Shown here: positions 22,325-31,540 of the stretch, piece after piece | Numbering within the stretch: position 1 is the stretch's first letter | How the letters are laid out: every line of letters starts with the position of its first letter | Virus record (IMG/VR): IMGVR_UViG_3300020186_000033 | Coordinates: 1-45,738 of that record | Length of the DNA: 45,738 bases | Source: a virus | Reading direction: 5' to 3' (one strand) | Position numbers and translations under genes: made by a program | The notes under the pieces: generated by a model | Told to the model about the DNA's origin: nothing | Databases searched by the model: none | Seen by the model: the letters and a program-made list of their open reading frames with translations, nothing else

Positions 22325-23215
22325 ATGACCACAGGACAAGGCAACCTCCCGGAACTCCTCTGGCCCGGCATCAGCACGATCTGGGCGAACACCTATAAGC
22401 GCTATCCTCCGTTGTGGAAGCGCTTGATGATCCTGCGCAAGGCCACCAAGGCCTTCGAAAAAGAGCAGGGCGTCACCGGCTTCGGCGCTGCCGGCGAGAA
22501 GGACCACGCGGACTCGGTCGCGTTTGTGGACATCCTTCAGGGCTTTCAGCGCGAATACATCATGTTGACCTACGCGCTCGGCACGACCATCACGCGAGAG
22601 CTGATGGAAGACGAGCAGTACAACGTGATCAACAACGTCCCGGCCATGCTCGCGGAGTCGATGCGGCAGGCCGAGGAAATCGTCTCCGCTGCGGTGTTCA
22701 ACCTCGGCTTCTCGACGATGCTCACGGCCGACGGAATCGCGTTCTTCGCGTCAAACCACCCGAATGTTCGCGGTGGAACGCAGCGCAACATCCCGTCGGT
22801 CGCGGCCGACCTCACACAGGCCAGCCTCGAGCAGGCTTATATCGACATCATGGACTGGCAGGACGACTCGCTTCTCAAGATCAACTTGATGCCTGAGAAG
22901 CTCGCGGTCGCGCCCACCAATCGCTTCATTGCCGAGAAGATCCTCGGCACGAAGTTCGCTGTCGGTTCCGCCGACAACGACATAAACCCGATGGCTGGAG
23001 CAGTGGAACTGATCGTCAACCCGTTCTTCACGGACCCTGACGCCTGGTTCCTCCTGACCAACGCCAAGGCGGGCGCGACGTTCTACCGTCGTCGCAATGC
23101 CGAGATCACGCGCGACAACGAGTTCGACACCGAGATCTTGAAGACCAAGACCACGGGTCGGTTCGGCGTCGGCGTGACTGATTGGAGATATTCTTATGCG
23201 TCGGCCGGAGCCTGA
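22325..23215 (+). CDS. Major capsid protein, Mu gpT-like (HK97 fold), 296 aa
   Basis: ATG at 22325 after GGGAGGAATTTCCCC, the strongest ribosome binding site in the late arm. Residues 138-147 (IAFFASNHPN) contain the NHPN signature of the Mu gpT/HK97-type capsid family; the following domain has the expected strand and acidic pattern and ends VGVTDWRYSYASAG. No prohead protease is visible nearby, consistent with the dedicated scaffold gene. Hairpins directly follow. Confidence 0.85.
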   Translation: MTTGQGNLPELLWPGISTIWANTYKRYPPLWKRLMILRKATKAFEKEQGVTGFGAAGEKDHADSVAFVDILQGFQREYIMLTYALGTTITRELMEDEQYNVINNVPAMLAESMRQAEEIVSAAVFNLGFSTMLTADGIAFFASNHPNVRGGTQRNIPSVAADLTQASLEQAYIDIMDWQDDSLLKINLMPEKLAVAPTNRFIAEKILGTKFAVGSADNDINPMAGAVELIVNPFFTDPDAWFLLTNAKAGATFYRRRNAEITRDNEFDTEILKTKTTGRFGVGVTDWRYSYASAGA

Positions 23216-23220
23216 CCCCA

Positions 23221-23243
23221 CTTTGTTATGGGTTATAACAAAG
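23221..23243 (+). terminator. Perfect hairpin directly after the capsid gene
   Basis: CTTTGTTAT and ATAACAAAG pair perfectly (9 bp) around the loop GGGTT, six bases after the capsid stop. There is no T run, so it may act as an mRNA-stabilising end rather than as a full terminator. Confidence 0.55.
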
Positions 23244-23258
23244 CGGCGATAGCGGTAA

Positions 23259-23286
23259 GAGGGGCTCCCATCAAACGGAGCCCCTC
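23259..23286 (+). terminator. Strong GC hairpin behind the capsid gene
   Basis: GAGGGGCTCC and GGAGCCCCTC form a perfect 10 bp stem with an 8-base loop CATCAAAC, the usual form of a late-phage terminator downstream of the capsid gene. The tail ATGCTTTG has only a short T run, so termination may be partial. Confidence 0.65.
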
Positions 23287-23534
23287 ATGCTTTGCAAAGT
23301 CGAAAACTGCACGGCATCACCATGTCGCCATGCACGATCGCCAGAAGGGCCTTTGCGCGAGGCCCCGAGGAGACGATCATTCGCGGCAAAAAGATCGCCC
23401 TTGTTGTCGACCATTGCCATGAGACCGGGAAGGTTCGGGGCCTTCTCTGCCGTCCTTGGGGAGTAGGGGCCTTGCGGCACAGCGAGGCGCTGCTAGCCTC
23501 AGCCATCGCATTCCTAGGTCCGGATAGGGACTGA
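23287..23534 (+). pseudogene. Decayed recombination endonuclease VII-like (HNH/His-Me) gene
   Basis: Three reading frames each hold a piece of an endonuclease VII-like protein: LCKVENCTASPC from 23287, MHDRQKGLCAR around 23331-23363, and IALVVDHCHETGKVRGLLCR from about 23394 to 23450. The DHCHETGKVRGLLC motif is diagnostic; in intact relatives it is followed by a CN pair whose Asn is catalytic, but here the sequence reads PWGVGAL. Frameshifts plus loss of the Cys and Asn imply an inactive remnant of a mobile or resolving nuclease. Two sequencing indels would be an alternative to the frameshifts, not to the CN loss. Confidence 0.6.
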
Positions 23535-23536
23535 AT

Positions 23537-23597
23537 GGCTGGGAAGGCTCCGCGATGCAGTTCGCAACGCGGTTGAAGGTCCCAGCCCCACTCTTTT
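23537..23597 (+). other. Nested hairpin with T-rich tail
   Basis: The outer stem GGCTGGGA/TCCCAGCC (23537-23544 with 23580-23587) encloses an inner hairpin CCGCG-A-TGC/GCA-A-CGCGG (23550-23572, loop AGTTC). It is followed by CCACTCTTTT, like an intrinsic terminator, and lies 13 bases ahead of the next gene's ribosome binding site. It may be a terminator, an attenuator or an RNA element left with the endonuclease remnant. Confidence 0.6.
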
Positions 23598-23609
23598 GAA
23601 GGAACTCCA

Positions 23610-25058
23610 ATGCCCGTCCCATACAAGACGCAATTCCAAGGCCCGATCATGTCGGGCATCGATACCGGAGTCCCCACCACGCGTACGGTCGCGGGCTTGC
23701 GCTTCACGACGCTGACCACGGTTCAGAGCGCCCCGGTCACGGGCCTGCTATGCGCCACTCTCCCAGGCGACGCGGTGTTGCAGGAAATCAACATCATGTC
23801 CCGCACCGCTCTCGCCGGTGAGGCCATTTGCAGGTTCGCGACGACGGCGGACGGCACCAATAACCTCGGCCAGGTTACGGTTTCCGCGCGAGGGAAATAT
23901 GCGGTCGCGATGACAACCGCGATGGTGGCGCTGCCGTTGGGGAGGACCTCCCCAAGCGCAGGCACCACGAATGTCTTTTTCTCGACCGGGGCAACCTCCG
24001 GTTCGCTGGCACCCCTGGGTCCGGGCGCCGTCATCGAGGTCATCTATACGCGTCTTGATCTTTCCCGCGACCCGACCCAGGGCAACTTCGGCTACAAGGA
24101 GCAGGCCACGCATTTCATCGGCCCGATTGCGTCCGGCATCGATCGCGGCACCGGGATTCTGTCGAGCACCATCGGCTACGCGCATCAGACTCAGCGCGCC
24201 ATCCCCACGGCCGCGCCCGTGACCGCGCAACAGGTCGCGACCATCCCGATCGGCGGCCACATCACCAGCATTTCGATCGCGATCTCTGCTGCCCTCGGAG
24301 CGGAGGCGCTGGTCCGCTTCAGCACGCTCAACGACGGCGGCGACAATCTCGGCTCGGTCACGGTGTCCGGGACGGGGCGTTACTCCGCGCTGCTCGCGAC
24401 GGCGATGCACACCCTCCCGTTTGCGCGCAACAACACCGGCTCGGCCGCCGCGGTCTACATGAGCATCCTCACGACCTCCGGCACGATCACGGCGCTGTCG
24501 ACCACCATGGCGGTCGAGACCAATTACACGCACTACGATGACCGCGCGGGCTTCCTTGGGCCGGTCGGGCAGAAGGCGACCACATTCAGGAATGCGCTCG
24601 GTAGCGGGATCAGGCGCGGGACATCCGAACCGCCCAAGGCGGCGGGTTGGGCGCGCTTCTCGCAAATGACCACGGTCTCCCCGAACACCGGCGGCGTCGT
24701 TTCGTCTCAGTTGATCGGCGTTCTGCCGGTGGGCGCGGCACTATTCGATATCGTTCTTTGCCTGCGCACGTCAATGCCCGGCGAAATGCGATCTCGCGCC
24801 GGCACCCCCAAGACCGGGCTGCCGGATTTCGCGTCCGATAATCTCGGGACGGCGTCGTGCTCGGCGGCCGGCCGGTATTCGCTCATCACCACCACAGCCA
24901 ACTTCACCATTCCCGGCGGCGTCGTGCAGGGCTCGGATCTGCCGGTCTACGTCTCGCAGCACTCGCTGTCGGGTTCGATCTCGATCATGTCCACGCAATC
25001 GGTCTACGAGCTTGTCTATGCCCGCATGGACCCTGCAATCTGGACAGGGAAGGAGTAA
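23610..25058 (+). CDS. Triplicated beta-domain structural protein, 482 aa
   Basis: ATG at 23610 after TTGAAGGAACTCCA. The protein consists of three related units of about 150 residues, starting near 9, 167 and 322, each with a GP-x-SGI(D/R)-G entry, a T-T-V/T-Q-x2-P-V-type strand, a DNLG(S/Q)VTVS-G-Y turn and an exit strand ending in an E-x-Y-x-Y/L segment. An all-beta repeat protein directly behind the capsid gene suggests a head fibre or decoration protein; a tail spike base is possible. No enzymatic motif is visible. Confidence 0.65.
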   Translation: MPVPYKTQFQGPIMSGIDTGVPTTRTVAGLRFTTLTTVQSAPVTGLLCATLPGDAVLQEINIMSRTALAGEAICRFATTADGTNNLGQVTVSARGKYAVAMTTAMVALPLGRTSPSAGTTNVFFSTGATSGSLAPLGPGAVIEVIYTRLDLSRDPTQGNFGYKEQATHFIGPIASGIDRGTGILSSTIGYAHQTQRAIPTAAPVTAQQVATIPIGGHITSISIAISAALGAEALVRFSTLNDGGDNLGSVTVSGTGRYSALLATAMHTLPFARNNTGSAAAVYMSILTTSGTITALSTTMAVETNYTHYDDRAGFLGPVGQKATTFRNALGSGIRRGTSEPPKAAGWARFSQMTTVSPNTGGVVSSQLIGVLPVGAALFDIVLCLRTSMPGEMRSRAGTPKTGLPDFASDNLGTASCSAAGRYSLITTTANFTIPGGVVQGSDLPVYVSQHSLSGSISIMSTQSVYELVYARMDPAIWTGKE

Positions 25059-25063
25059 CGGCG

Positions 25064-25408
25064 ATGCGCACCAAGCTCTTCGAGCATCAGGGCGCCGCCG
25101 GCGTCGGCACCGCATCGGCGACCTTCTATTGGCCGATCGACACCCACCTCTACCCAAACTTCTCGGTCGCGTTCAACAAGACGGCCGGCGCCGGGCAGGC
25201 CACGGCGGTATCGGCGTCCTTCACGCAATACCCGGTGCTCTCGCGCAACGTGGCGTGCGCGACATGGACCAAGATTACCTCGGGCGCGATCAGTACCTTC
25301 AATGTGAACGTGCAGGACGCCGTGTCGTGCTTCCGCTTCACGGTCCACACCTCGGGCGCCGGGACGTTTGCGTTCGCCGCCAATCAGGCCGGGTCGGAAT
25401 ACCGGTGA
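25064..25408 (+). CDS. Small beta-rich structural protein, 114 aa
   Basis: ATG at 25064 after GGAAGGAGTAACGGCG. Residues FYWPIDTHLYPNFSVAF and CFRFTVHTSGAGTFAFAANQ indicate an all-beta domain ending in a Gly/Ser/Thr-rich strand. Its style resembles the unit of the preceding gene, so it may be an accessory decoration protein. Family unknown. Confidence 0.65.
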   Translation: MRTKLFEHQGAAGVGTASATFYWPIDTHLYPNFSVAFNKTAGAGQATAVSASFTQYPVLSRNVACATWTKITSGAISTFNVNVQDAVSCFRFTVHTSGAGTFAFAANQAGSEYR

Positions 25409-25414
25409 TATCAG

Positions 25415-25792
25415 GTGGCCCGGTGGACAGAACGCAATCGCTGGCGGAAAGGACGCTGGCTCGTCCAGGATGACGAGTCCGGGTTCGTCCATTACTCCGA
25501 TCAGGTGGTCCGACGTTGGGACGGGCTCTATGTGCGCAAGGATCAGAACGAGCCGATCGATCCGCAGTGGTTCATCACTGCCAAATCCGATCCCTCTCCT
25601 GTTCCGTTCGTGCGCCCGGAGACGCCTGCCGCCAAGTCATGCGTCACTGGCTCCCCCTACGATGCGGCCGGCAACCTCCGCCCGATCTTCCCCGGGTACG
25701 CCCTTTTCGTCGGCGCCAGCATCGGCACCATGGAAATCGCGTGCTCCTTCGTCGTCTTCCCTGACGGCGGCCCCTTCCCACCAAGCGGGTGA
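25415..25792 (+). CDS. Conserved phage protein of unknown function, 125 aa
   Basis: Start GTG at 25415 with CCGGTGATATCA before it. The N-terminal block WRKGRWLVQDDESGFVHYSD, then RWDGLYVRKDQNEP and PSPVPFVRPE, recurs as a recognisable unit in phage structural regions, but its role is not known to me. The C-terminal part (GYALFVGASIGTMEIACSF) is hydrophobic but too polar for a confident membrane helix. Confidence 0.6.
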   Translation: MARWTERNRWRKGRWLVQDDESGFVHYSDQVVRRWDGLYVRKDQNEPIDPQWFITAKSDPSPVPFVRPETPAAKSCVTGSPYDAAGNLRPIFPGYALFVGASIGTMEIACSFVVFPDGGPFPPSG

Positions 25793-25795
25793 TTC

Positions 25796-26488
25796 ATGGC
25801 CTCACAAGACAAAGCCACCCTCAAGAGCGCGTTCGAGACCGGAGACGGCCCGACCGGCACCGACTTCGCAAACCTGATCGACTCGCAGCTCAACCTCGCG
25901 GAGACGACGGCGCAGACGATCTCCGGCGCGGTCACGTTCGCCGGCGGCGTGACGTTCTCGGCGGTCTCGGCGGCAACGGTGGGCGGCGCCACGGGCACGT
26001 TCTCCATCCTCAACGCGACGGCGGCCACGATCGTCACCCTCACGGCGACCAACTTGTTTGGCCTCGCGCGCGCGGAATGCTTCGCCGTCTCGAATGGGGT
26101 CGTCGCGGTCACCGCGCTCAACAGCTATGTCCAGGCCCAGGTCGGCACCTCGTCCGACGTCGCGCTCTCGCAGTTCACGCATAACGGTTCCGGCCGGCTG
26201 ACCTATACCGGGCTCACGAACAAGGTCATTCAGGTGGAGGTCGATTTCACGATCACGCCGGTCACGGTCACGCAGACCGTCGAGGTCAGGCTCGGCAAGA
26301 ATGGAGCATCGCTCGCTAAGAGCGGAATCCAGCTTCGCATGAGCACCAACTCGGCGGAGTTCGCGGGCCATATAGGGGCGATGGTGATGATGACGGCCAA
26401 TTCGTACATTGAGCCCATGATCTCCCCAACGCTCAATATCTCGAACGTTACCTTCACCAAGATGACCATGCGGGCGCGGGAGGTCTGA
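25796..26488 (+). CDS. Tail or head fibre-type protein, 230 aa
   Basis: ATG at 25796 after GCGGGTGATTC. The N-terminal ~30 residues (DKATLKSAFETGDGPTGTDFANLIDS) resemble the N-terminus of the tail-collar protein at 36038 (TKAALKALWIAKFQPTSANFADMFDS), a known virion-attachment module. A Thr/Ala-rich segment leads to a jelly-roll-like C-terminal domain (VDFTITPVTVTQTVEVRLG). Probably a fibre bound to the virion. Confidence 0.6.
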   Translation: MASQDKATLKSAFETGDGPTGTDFANLIDSQLNLAETTAQTISGAVTFAGGVTFSAVSAATVGGATGTFSILNATAATIVTLTATNLFGLARAECFAVSNGVVAVTALNSYVQAQVGTSSDVALSQFTHNGSGRLTYTGLTNKVIQVEVDFTITPVTVTQTVEVRLGKNGASLAKSGIQLRMSTNSAEFAGHIGAMVMMTANSYIEPMISPTLNISNVTFTKMTMRAREV

Positions 26489-27205
26489 ATGCCGCTCTCC
26501 CCCTACATGACGGTTCTCGAAGTCGTAAACGAAGTGTTGGACTCGATGAAAGTCCGGCGTGTCACCGTGACGACGGCCAACCTGCTCACTAAGACGATGA
26601 TCAACCAGCTCAACAGCGTGATCGAGGATCTCCTCGACATGGGGACGTGGAACGAGCTCACCGCATCGGCGGCCTTCACGCTGGTTTCCGGCGAGGCCGT
26701 CTATTCCGTGGCGACCACCGCGAACGTGACCGCCAAGTGGTATATGCACTCGATCCAGGAGGTTTCCCTTTCGGGACGCGTGGCGCCGCTGGAGCCGATC
26801 GCCGACAAGGCCGAGTTTCGGATGCTGAGTCGCAATGGCTCATTTGGCACGCCGTCGCGCTACTGCATCGAGGGCATCGACAGCCTCAATAACCCGCGCG
26901 TCGGCATCTTCCCGCGCCCGAGCTCGAGGACGGCCGGGACGATCGCGCACGTCAAATTCCAGGCGCTCCCGCCACGGCTCGAGGCCAGCACCGACGACGG
27001 CGTGGTCGTGCCGTTCCCCGGCCGCGTGCTGGTCGCCGGCCTGCTCGCCGCGACCATCCTGGACGAAGCCGGCGGCGCCCCAACCGAGCAATACAAAATG
27101 CAAATGGGCCGCTACATGAAGCTGGCCAACTCGTCGTTGGGGAGGCAGTCGGCCAAGACCGGGGAGTTCACCCGGTTCCAGCCCGGCATGACGAGCCGTA
27201 GCTGA
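26489..27205 (+). CDS. Head-tail adaptor / neck protein (gp4-like), 238 aa
   Basis: ATG at 26489 directly follows the previous stop and has GGGAGGTCTGA before it. An N-terminal helical bundle (MTVLEVVNEVLDSM and INQLNSVIEDLLDMG) followed by an alternating beta domain and a C-terminal helix is the layout of podovirus adaptor proteins that seal the portal and carry the tail hub. Its place before the gp10-like gene agrees. Confidence 0.6.
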   Translation: MPLSPYMTVLEVVNEVLDSMKVRRVTVTTANLLTKTMINQLNSVIEDLLDMGTWNELTASAAFTLVSGEAVYSVATTANVTAKWYMHSIQEVSLSGRVAPLEPIADKAEFRMLSRNGSFGTPSRYCIEGIDSLNNPRVGIFPRPSSRTAGTIAHVKFQALPPRLEASTDDGVVVPFPGRVLVAGLLAATILDEAGGAPTEQYKMQMGRYMKLANSSLGRQSAKTGEFTRFQPGMTSRS

Positions 27206-27259
27206 TATGGGCGAGCTACAGATCCTTGCCACATCAGACAAACACCGGAGCATTTAGCA

Positions 27260-29341
27260 ATGTGTTCGGAGCGCATTTATGAAGTGGCCAAGCGCGGGCT
27301 CGCAACCAACTTCACCGAGACGGAGATCCCGCTCGACTACGCGACGCGGTTTCGGAACAGGTTTATTAACGCCGCCGGCGGCGCCGAGAAGCGCCAGGGA
27401 ACCGCTGCGCTCACGGCGCGGCTCCCCGACGCCGGCATTGTCACCGGCATTCATGAATACGTGGAGAAGGATGGCGTTGCGACGCTGTTCGCATCCTCCG
27501 ATGGCAAGGTCTACCGCAACGATGGCGCGTCCTGGACGCTGATCTACACATTCACGACCGCCGCGCCCGTGCGCGCCGTGCAGTTCTCCGAAAAGCTGAC
27601 GTTCTGGAATGGGCATGATCGCCAAGTCTACATCAACGCCGCGAGCGCCGTTCCCAAAACGCTGAAGGCGTTGATGGAGCAGGGCTACACCACGGCCGGC
27701 ACATCCGCCCAGGCGCTCACGGATGCGGACATCACGAATTGGGCGAGCCAGACCTTCGCGACGATCGGCGACGTGGTGTTCAACGTCAAACACAACACCT
27801 ATGGCATCATCACCGCCGTCACGTCCGTCCGCGTCACCCATACGCCGATGTCCGCGCTCGCGCTGGGCTTCGGCAACACCGTGTCTCCGGTTTCCGGGGT
27901 CGGCATCGGCGGGGAGCCGACGACCGGCGAAACCTACGAAATGTACGACTCGATCGAGCTCAACATCGTCGATGACGGCGGCATCCCCGACAACGTGGCC
28001 ACGATCGTTTCGACGACCACGGGCGCGGCCAACACCTACATCGCGGTCTCCGCCGATCGCGTCCCCAACTGGCTCAACACCGAGGCCCGCGTCGGCGACA
28101 TCGTGCAGAACACCACCAAGAATTGTGGGATGTTCATCACCTCAATCCTCTCCTCGGGGATCTTCGTGCAGCCGCGCGTGGCGACGACATCGGCGGGCGA
28201 TTCCCTGATCTTCCTCAAGAGCGCCATGCCGATCGCGGACTGGATTCATGTCCATTACGGCCGGGCATGGATGATCGACTCGCGCAATCCCCGCAGCATC
28301 ATCGCCTCCGGCGCCAACGACATCCAGGACTTCACCGTCGATTCGACATCCCTCGATAGCGTGACCGTGGCGATCGGGGCGCAGCAGCCGGGCGCCGATC
28401 CGGCGAAATCGCTGGCGACGTTCCAGACCTATCTGATCGTCGGCACCGAGAAAAACGTCTTCGCGTTCTCCGGCGTCACGCCGAGCGCGTTGACCCCCGC
28501 CGGCCTGTTCCCGCAGGGGATCGTGTCGCCCGATGCGTTCGTCAACACCGGCAACGATCTCGCGTTCGTGTCCCCGGACGGGCTTCTCAGCATGAGCCTG
28601 CTCGTGAACACCTCGAACTTGCAGCGCAGCAATCTGTCGGAGCAGCTCAAGAACACGCTGCGCACGATCATCAAGGAAGTGGCGAGCTCGACCCTCGACA
28701 ACCGGTTGATCCAGGTCGTCAACTATCAACGGCGGAGCTGGATTCTCGTCAAGATCTCGTCCGTAATCTACGTCTACAACTACGCGAACTTCGTACTCGA
28801 GGACGGGCGTGTCGCGGCGGGGGCGAGCTGGTCCGACTTCGACGGCGGCATCGGCGCCTATCGCTCGATGTTCGTGCGCCACAATGCCGATATCGTGTTC
28901 GGGGGCAGCAACGGGAAGATCCTGACATTCGACCAAGGGATCTACTCCGACGACGGCGAGCCCTACGAGACCGAATACCAGCCGGGCTGGCTGACGCTCG
29001 AGGAGCCCAAGAAAAGCACCCGCGTCAAGACCGGCAGCTACATCCTCCCCAACTACGAGGTCGGTGGGAAAACGGTCTACACGATCGAAGCGGTCGGCGA
29101 TTTCGAGCAGCTCTCGGTGGACTCCGTGACCGTCACGGCGGCCGACGACATCGGTGGCCGCCCCATTGGGACATTCATCATCGGAACCGATACCATCGGC
29201 AAGGGCCGGACTGTCGGCCAGAAGACTCCCCTGCGGTGGCGGGGCCAGAATTTTCGGGTGTCATTCCGCACCAAGGACGCGGTTGGTCCAGACGTTCTCG
29301 CCGGATTCACGATCTACGGCCAAGTACACGGGAGAAGCTGA
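27260..29341 (+). CDS. P22 gp10-like tail hub / DNA stabilisation protein, 693 aa
   Basis: Residues 20-130 (IPLDYATRFRNRFINAAGGAE, KRQG, then blade-like repeats with WTLIYTF) and the later WIHVHYGRAWMIDSRNP, FQTYLIVGTEKNVFAF and ISPDG-type turns are the beta-propeller features of P22 gp10-like hub proteins that plug the tail and bind fibres or spikes. The length is much greater than P22 gp10 (472 aa), with extra insertions. The start ATG at 27260 has CCGGAGCATTTAGCA upstream. Confidence 0.7.
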   Translation: MCSERIYEVAKRGLATNFTETEIPLDYATRFRNRFINAAGGAEKRQGTAALTARLPDAGIVTGIHEYVEKDGVATLFASSDGKVYRNDGASWTLIYTFTTAAPVRAVQFSEKLTFWNGHDRQVYINAASAVPKTLKALMEQGYTTAGTSAQALTDADITNWASQTFATIGDVVFNVKHNTYGIITAVTSVRVTHTPMSALALGFGNTVSPVSGVGIGGEPTTGETYEMYDSIELNIVDDGGIPDNVATIVSTTTGAANTYIAVSADRVPNWLNTEARVGDIVQNTTKNCGMFITSILSSGIFVQPRVATTSAGDSLIFLKSAMPIADWIHVHYGRAWMIDSRNPRSIIASGANDIQDFTVDSTSLDSVTVAIGAQQPGADPAKSLATFQTYLIVGTEKNVFAFSGVTPSALTPAGLFPQGIVSPDAFVNTGNDLAFVSPDGLLSMSLLVNTSNLQRSNLSEQLKNTLRTIIKEVASSTLDNRLIQVVNYQRRSWILVKISSVIYVYNYANFVLEDGRVAAGASWSDFDGGIGAYRSMFVRHNADIVFGGSNGKILTFDQGIYSDDGEPYETEYQPGWLTLEEPKKSTRVKTGSYILPNYEVGGKTVYTIEAVGDFEQLSVDSVTVTAADDIGGRPIGTFIIGTDTIGKGRTVGQKTPLRWRGQNFRVSFRTKDAVGPDVLAGFTIYGQVHGRS

Positions 29342-29342
29342 C

Positions 29343-30011
29343 ATGGGCATGTTCGATTTCGCGGGCGACCTTCTCGGGATCGGGCAAGCCGTGTCCGGGA
29401 TCGCCGGGATGTTCGGGCGCCGGAAGGAAAATCAGGGCGAGGAGGCCTCCAGCGAGGCGCTTACCCGATCGATGGCCCTGTCCGCGGCGCTGTCCGACCC
29501 CAACAACGCGCAACGCATGGGCATCGCCAACACCAAGCTGCAACAGCAGCGCGACGCCCGGCTGCGGGGCATCCAGGATTTCATCCAGGCCGAGACACGC
29601 GCCGCGCGCCGCAATCCGAACGGGCCGACGTTCATCGCCCGCAATCCCCGCCGCGACGAGGCGGTGGCCCGCGCGTTCATGACCGCCGGGCAAAACGAGT
29701 GGGCCGACGCCGACGACGCGGCGAAGGCGGATCTCGCCACTGCGCTCTCCGGCCAGCTTCAATCCGGCGGATTCGCGCAGCGCCAGATCCCGTTCCAGTG
29801 GGAAGGCCAGCAGCGCCGCGACAGTGTGCTCCCCGGGGTGTTCGGCGCCGGCCGCGATCTCGCCGGAGCCTTGGGGAGGAGTTGGGGAGGCATGTCGTCC
29901 CCGGTCTCGGCGGACATCAACAATTATCGTGGCGGTTACGGTGGCGATTACGGCCCGCGCGGGGGTGACGCCTGGGGCGACGGCGGGCAGAGCATGCTGG
30001 AGTGGCGGTGA
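29343..30011 (+). CDS. Ejection / internal virion protein, 222 aa
   Basis: ATG at 29343, 1 base after the hub stop. A Gly-rich hydrophobic start (MGMFDFAGDLLGIGQAVSGI) precedes a charged helical region; the C-terminus is Gly/Tyr-rich (YRGGYGGDYGPRGG). The position after the hub is that of the ejected head proteins of P22-like phages (gp7, gp20, gp16). No enzymatic motif. Confidence 0.6.
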   Translation: MGMFDFAGDLLGIGQAVSGIAGMFGRRKENQGEEASSEALTRSMALSAALSDPNNAQRMGIANTKLQQQRDARLRGIQDFIQAETRAARRNPNGPTFIARNPRRDEAVARAFMTAGQNEWADADDAAKADLATALSGQLQSGGFAQRQIPFQWEGQQRRDSVLPGVFGAGRDLAGALGRSWGGMSSPVSADINNYRGGYGGDYGPRGGDAWGDGGQSMLEWR

Positions 30012-31540
30012 TGGACGACATCATCGACGAGGGCGACGAGACCCTCGACGGCGAGGGCGGGGCCAATCCCGTAACCCCGACGCTGCCGGTAGATCGCTCC
30101 GGCGGGCTCGACATTGCGACCCTTTTGCAGGGCATGAACACGGGCGCCCAGGGCCGCGCGACCCCGAGCTATGCCGGCGAAATGGCGAACTCGCGTAACC
30201 GGATTTCGAGGATTCTCGAGCGCAGCCTGCGCAACATGGAGAGCGACAAGGGCTATGGCCGCATCGGCGCGGCGCTCAGCCAGGATATTTCCAGCGGTGG
30301 GAAAGTGCCCTACGCGGTGGCGTCCGAGCAGCTCAAGGGCCGTGAAGTCGGGCAAGCCGTCAACTTGAGCAATGCCATCACCGGCCTGTCCAAGATGGGT
30401 GGGGGCGGCGACATGCGCCAAATGGCGAACATGCTCCAGCGCCGTACCGAGCAGGCCTCGCGTCAGGGCAACCATAAGGCGCAGCGCATCGAGGCCATGG
30501 TGAAGGCCGCGAGCAACGGCTTCGATGATTCCGCGATGGCGCAAGCGAGCATGTATGCCTTCCTCGCCAAGAAACAGAAAGACAACCCCAATCTCGACGT
30601 GAACGAGCTGCCGTCTCTGATGTCGGAAGCGATCATGGACGCGCGTCGCCAGGGCTTGGGGAGAAGGGTCGCCGGGCGCGGCCGGGGCGCGGGCGGTAGC
30701 ACCCTGGCCGGCGGTTCCGAACTCCCCATGGGAGACGACGGGACTCCTGATTACGAGCAACGGATCGCCAAGCCCAAGACCGCATGGGACCGCGCCTACA
30801 ACTCCCAGACGCCCGAGAGCCGCAAGCTGATGCACGACACGCAGACCGCCAAGCTCACCGGCAAGGGCAAGGGCGGCGGGCTGACCGTCACGACCAATCC
30901 CGATGGCACGACCACGGTGGAGGTTGGCACCGGGAACGCCACCACGGACGCCAAAAACATCGACAAGTTCGAGCAATCCGACATCGAAGCGCGCTCCGTC
31001 GTCCGCACGATGGACAGGATCCGCGGCGACCTCGACAAATACGGCGCGAATACCGTGGGCTGGCTTGGCCAGGCGGGTGGATTCCTGTCCGATATCCGAG
31101 CCCAGGTCACGGCACTTCTCAAGGACACGGACGAAACCGGCGCCCCGCGCGCATCGGCCGCCCTGCGCAACAAGTTCGGGGACATCGAGGCCTGGGATGC
31201 GCTGCTGCCGACGTTTGTCAAAACGGGCCCCAATGCGCAGGTCATGCAGGCCAGATTCATCACGCTGGCCTATGCGCTAGCGTCGGCGCGCGAGCCGGGT
31301 GGACGCTTGACCGAGCAGGATGTCGCACGCGCGATGAAAAGCCTGGGCGCGACCGGCGGCAACCCGGTGTCGATCAGGATGGTGCTCGACGACTCGGAAG
31401 CCGAAATGACCGAGCGCATGCGCGATCGTCAGGTCCGATCCACCAAATATTCGAAATCCGCGCCATGGAACCCGCGCTCCGCTCGGCCCAACGCTCAGAA
31501 GGTTGAGCCCAAGGATGACCCGCTCGGAATCTTCCAGTGA
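30011..31540 (+). CDS. Ejection / internal virion protein, 509 aa
   Basis: ATG at 30011 overlaps the previous stop; GTG codons at 30002 and 30008 are alternatives. Mostly helical and charged (LERSLRNMESDKGYGR, DALLPTFVKTGPNAQV) with a flexible Gly/Lys region near 280-310. The C-terminus DPLGIFQ and its coupling by GTGA to the next gene support a shared role in the DNA ejection complex. Confidence 0.6.
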   Translation: MDDIIDEGDETLDGEGGANPVTPTLPVDRSGGLDIATLLQGMNTGAQGRATPSYAGEMANSRNRISRILERSLRNMESDKGYGRIGAALSQDISSGGKVPYAVASEQLKGREVGQAVNLSNAITGLSKMGGGGDMRQMANMLQRRTEQASRQGNHKAQRIEAMVKAASNGFDDSAMAQASMYAFLAKKQKDNPNLDVNELPSLMSEAIMDARRQGLGRRVAGRGRGAGGSTLAGGSELPMGDDGTPDYEQRIAKPKTAWDRAYNSQTPESRKLMHDTQTAKLTGKGKGGGLTVTTNPDGTTTVEVGTGNATTDAKNIDKFEQSDIEARSVVRTMDRIRGDLDKYGANTVGWLGQAGGFLSDIRAQVTALLKDTDETGAPRASAALRNKFGDIEAWDALLPTFVKTGPNAQVMQARFITLAYALASAREPGGRLTEQDVARAMKSLGATGGNPVSIRMVLDDSEAEMTERMRDRQVRSTKYSKSAPWNPRSARPNAQKVEPKDDPLGIFQ

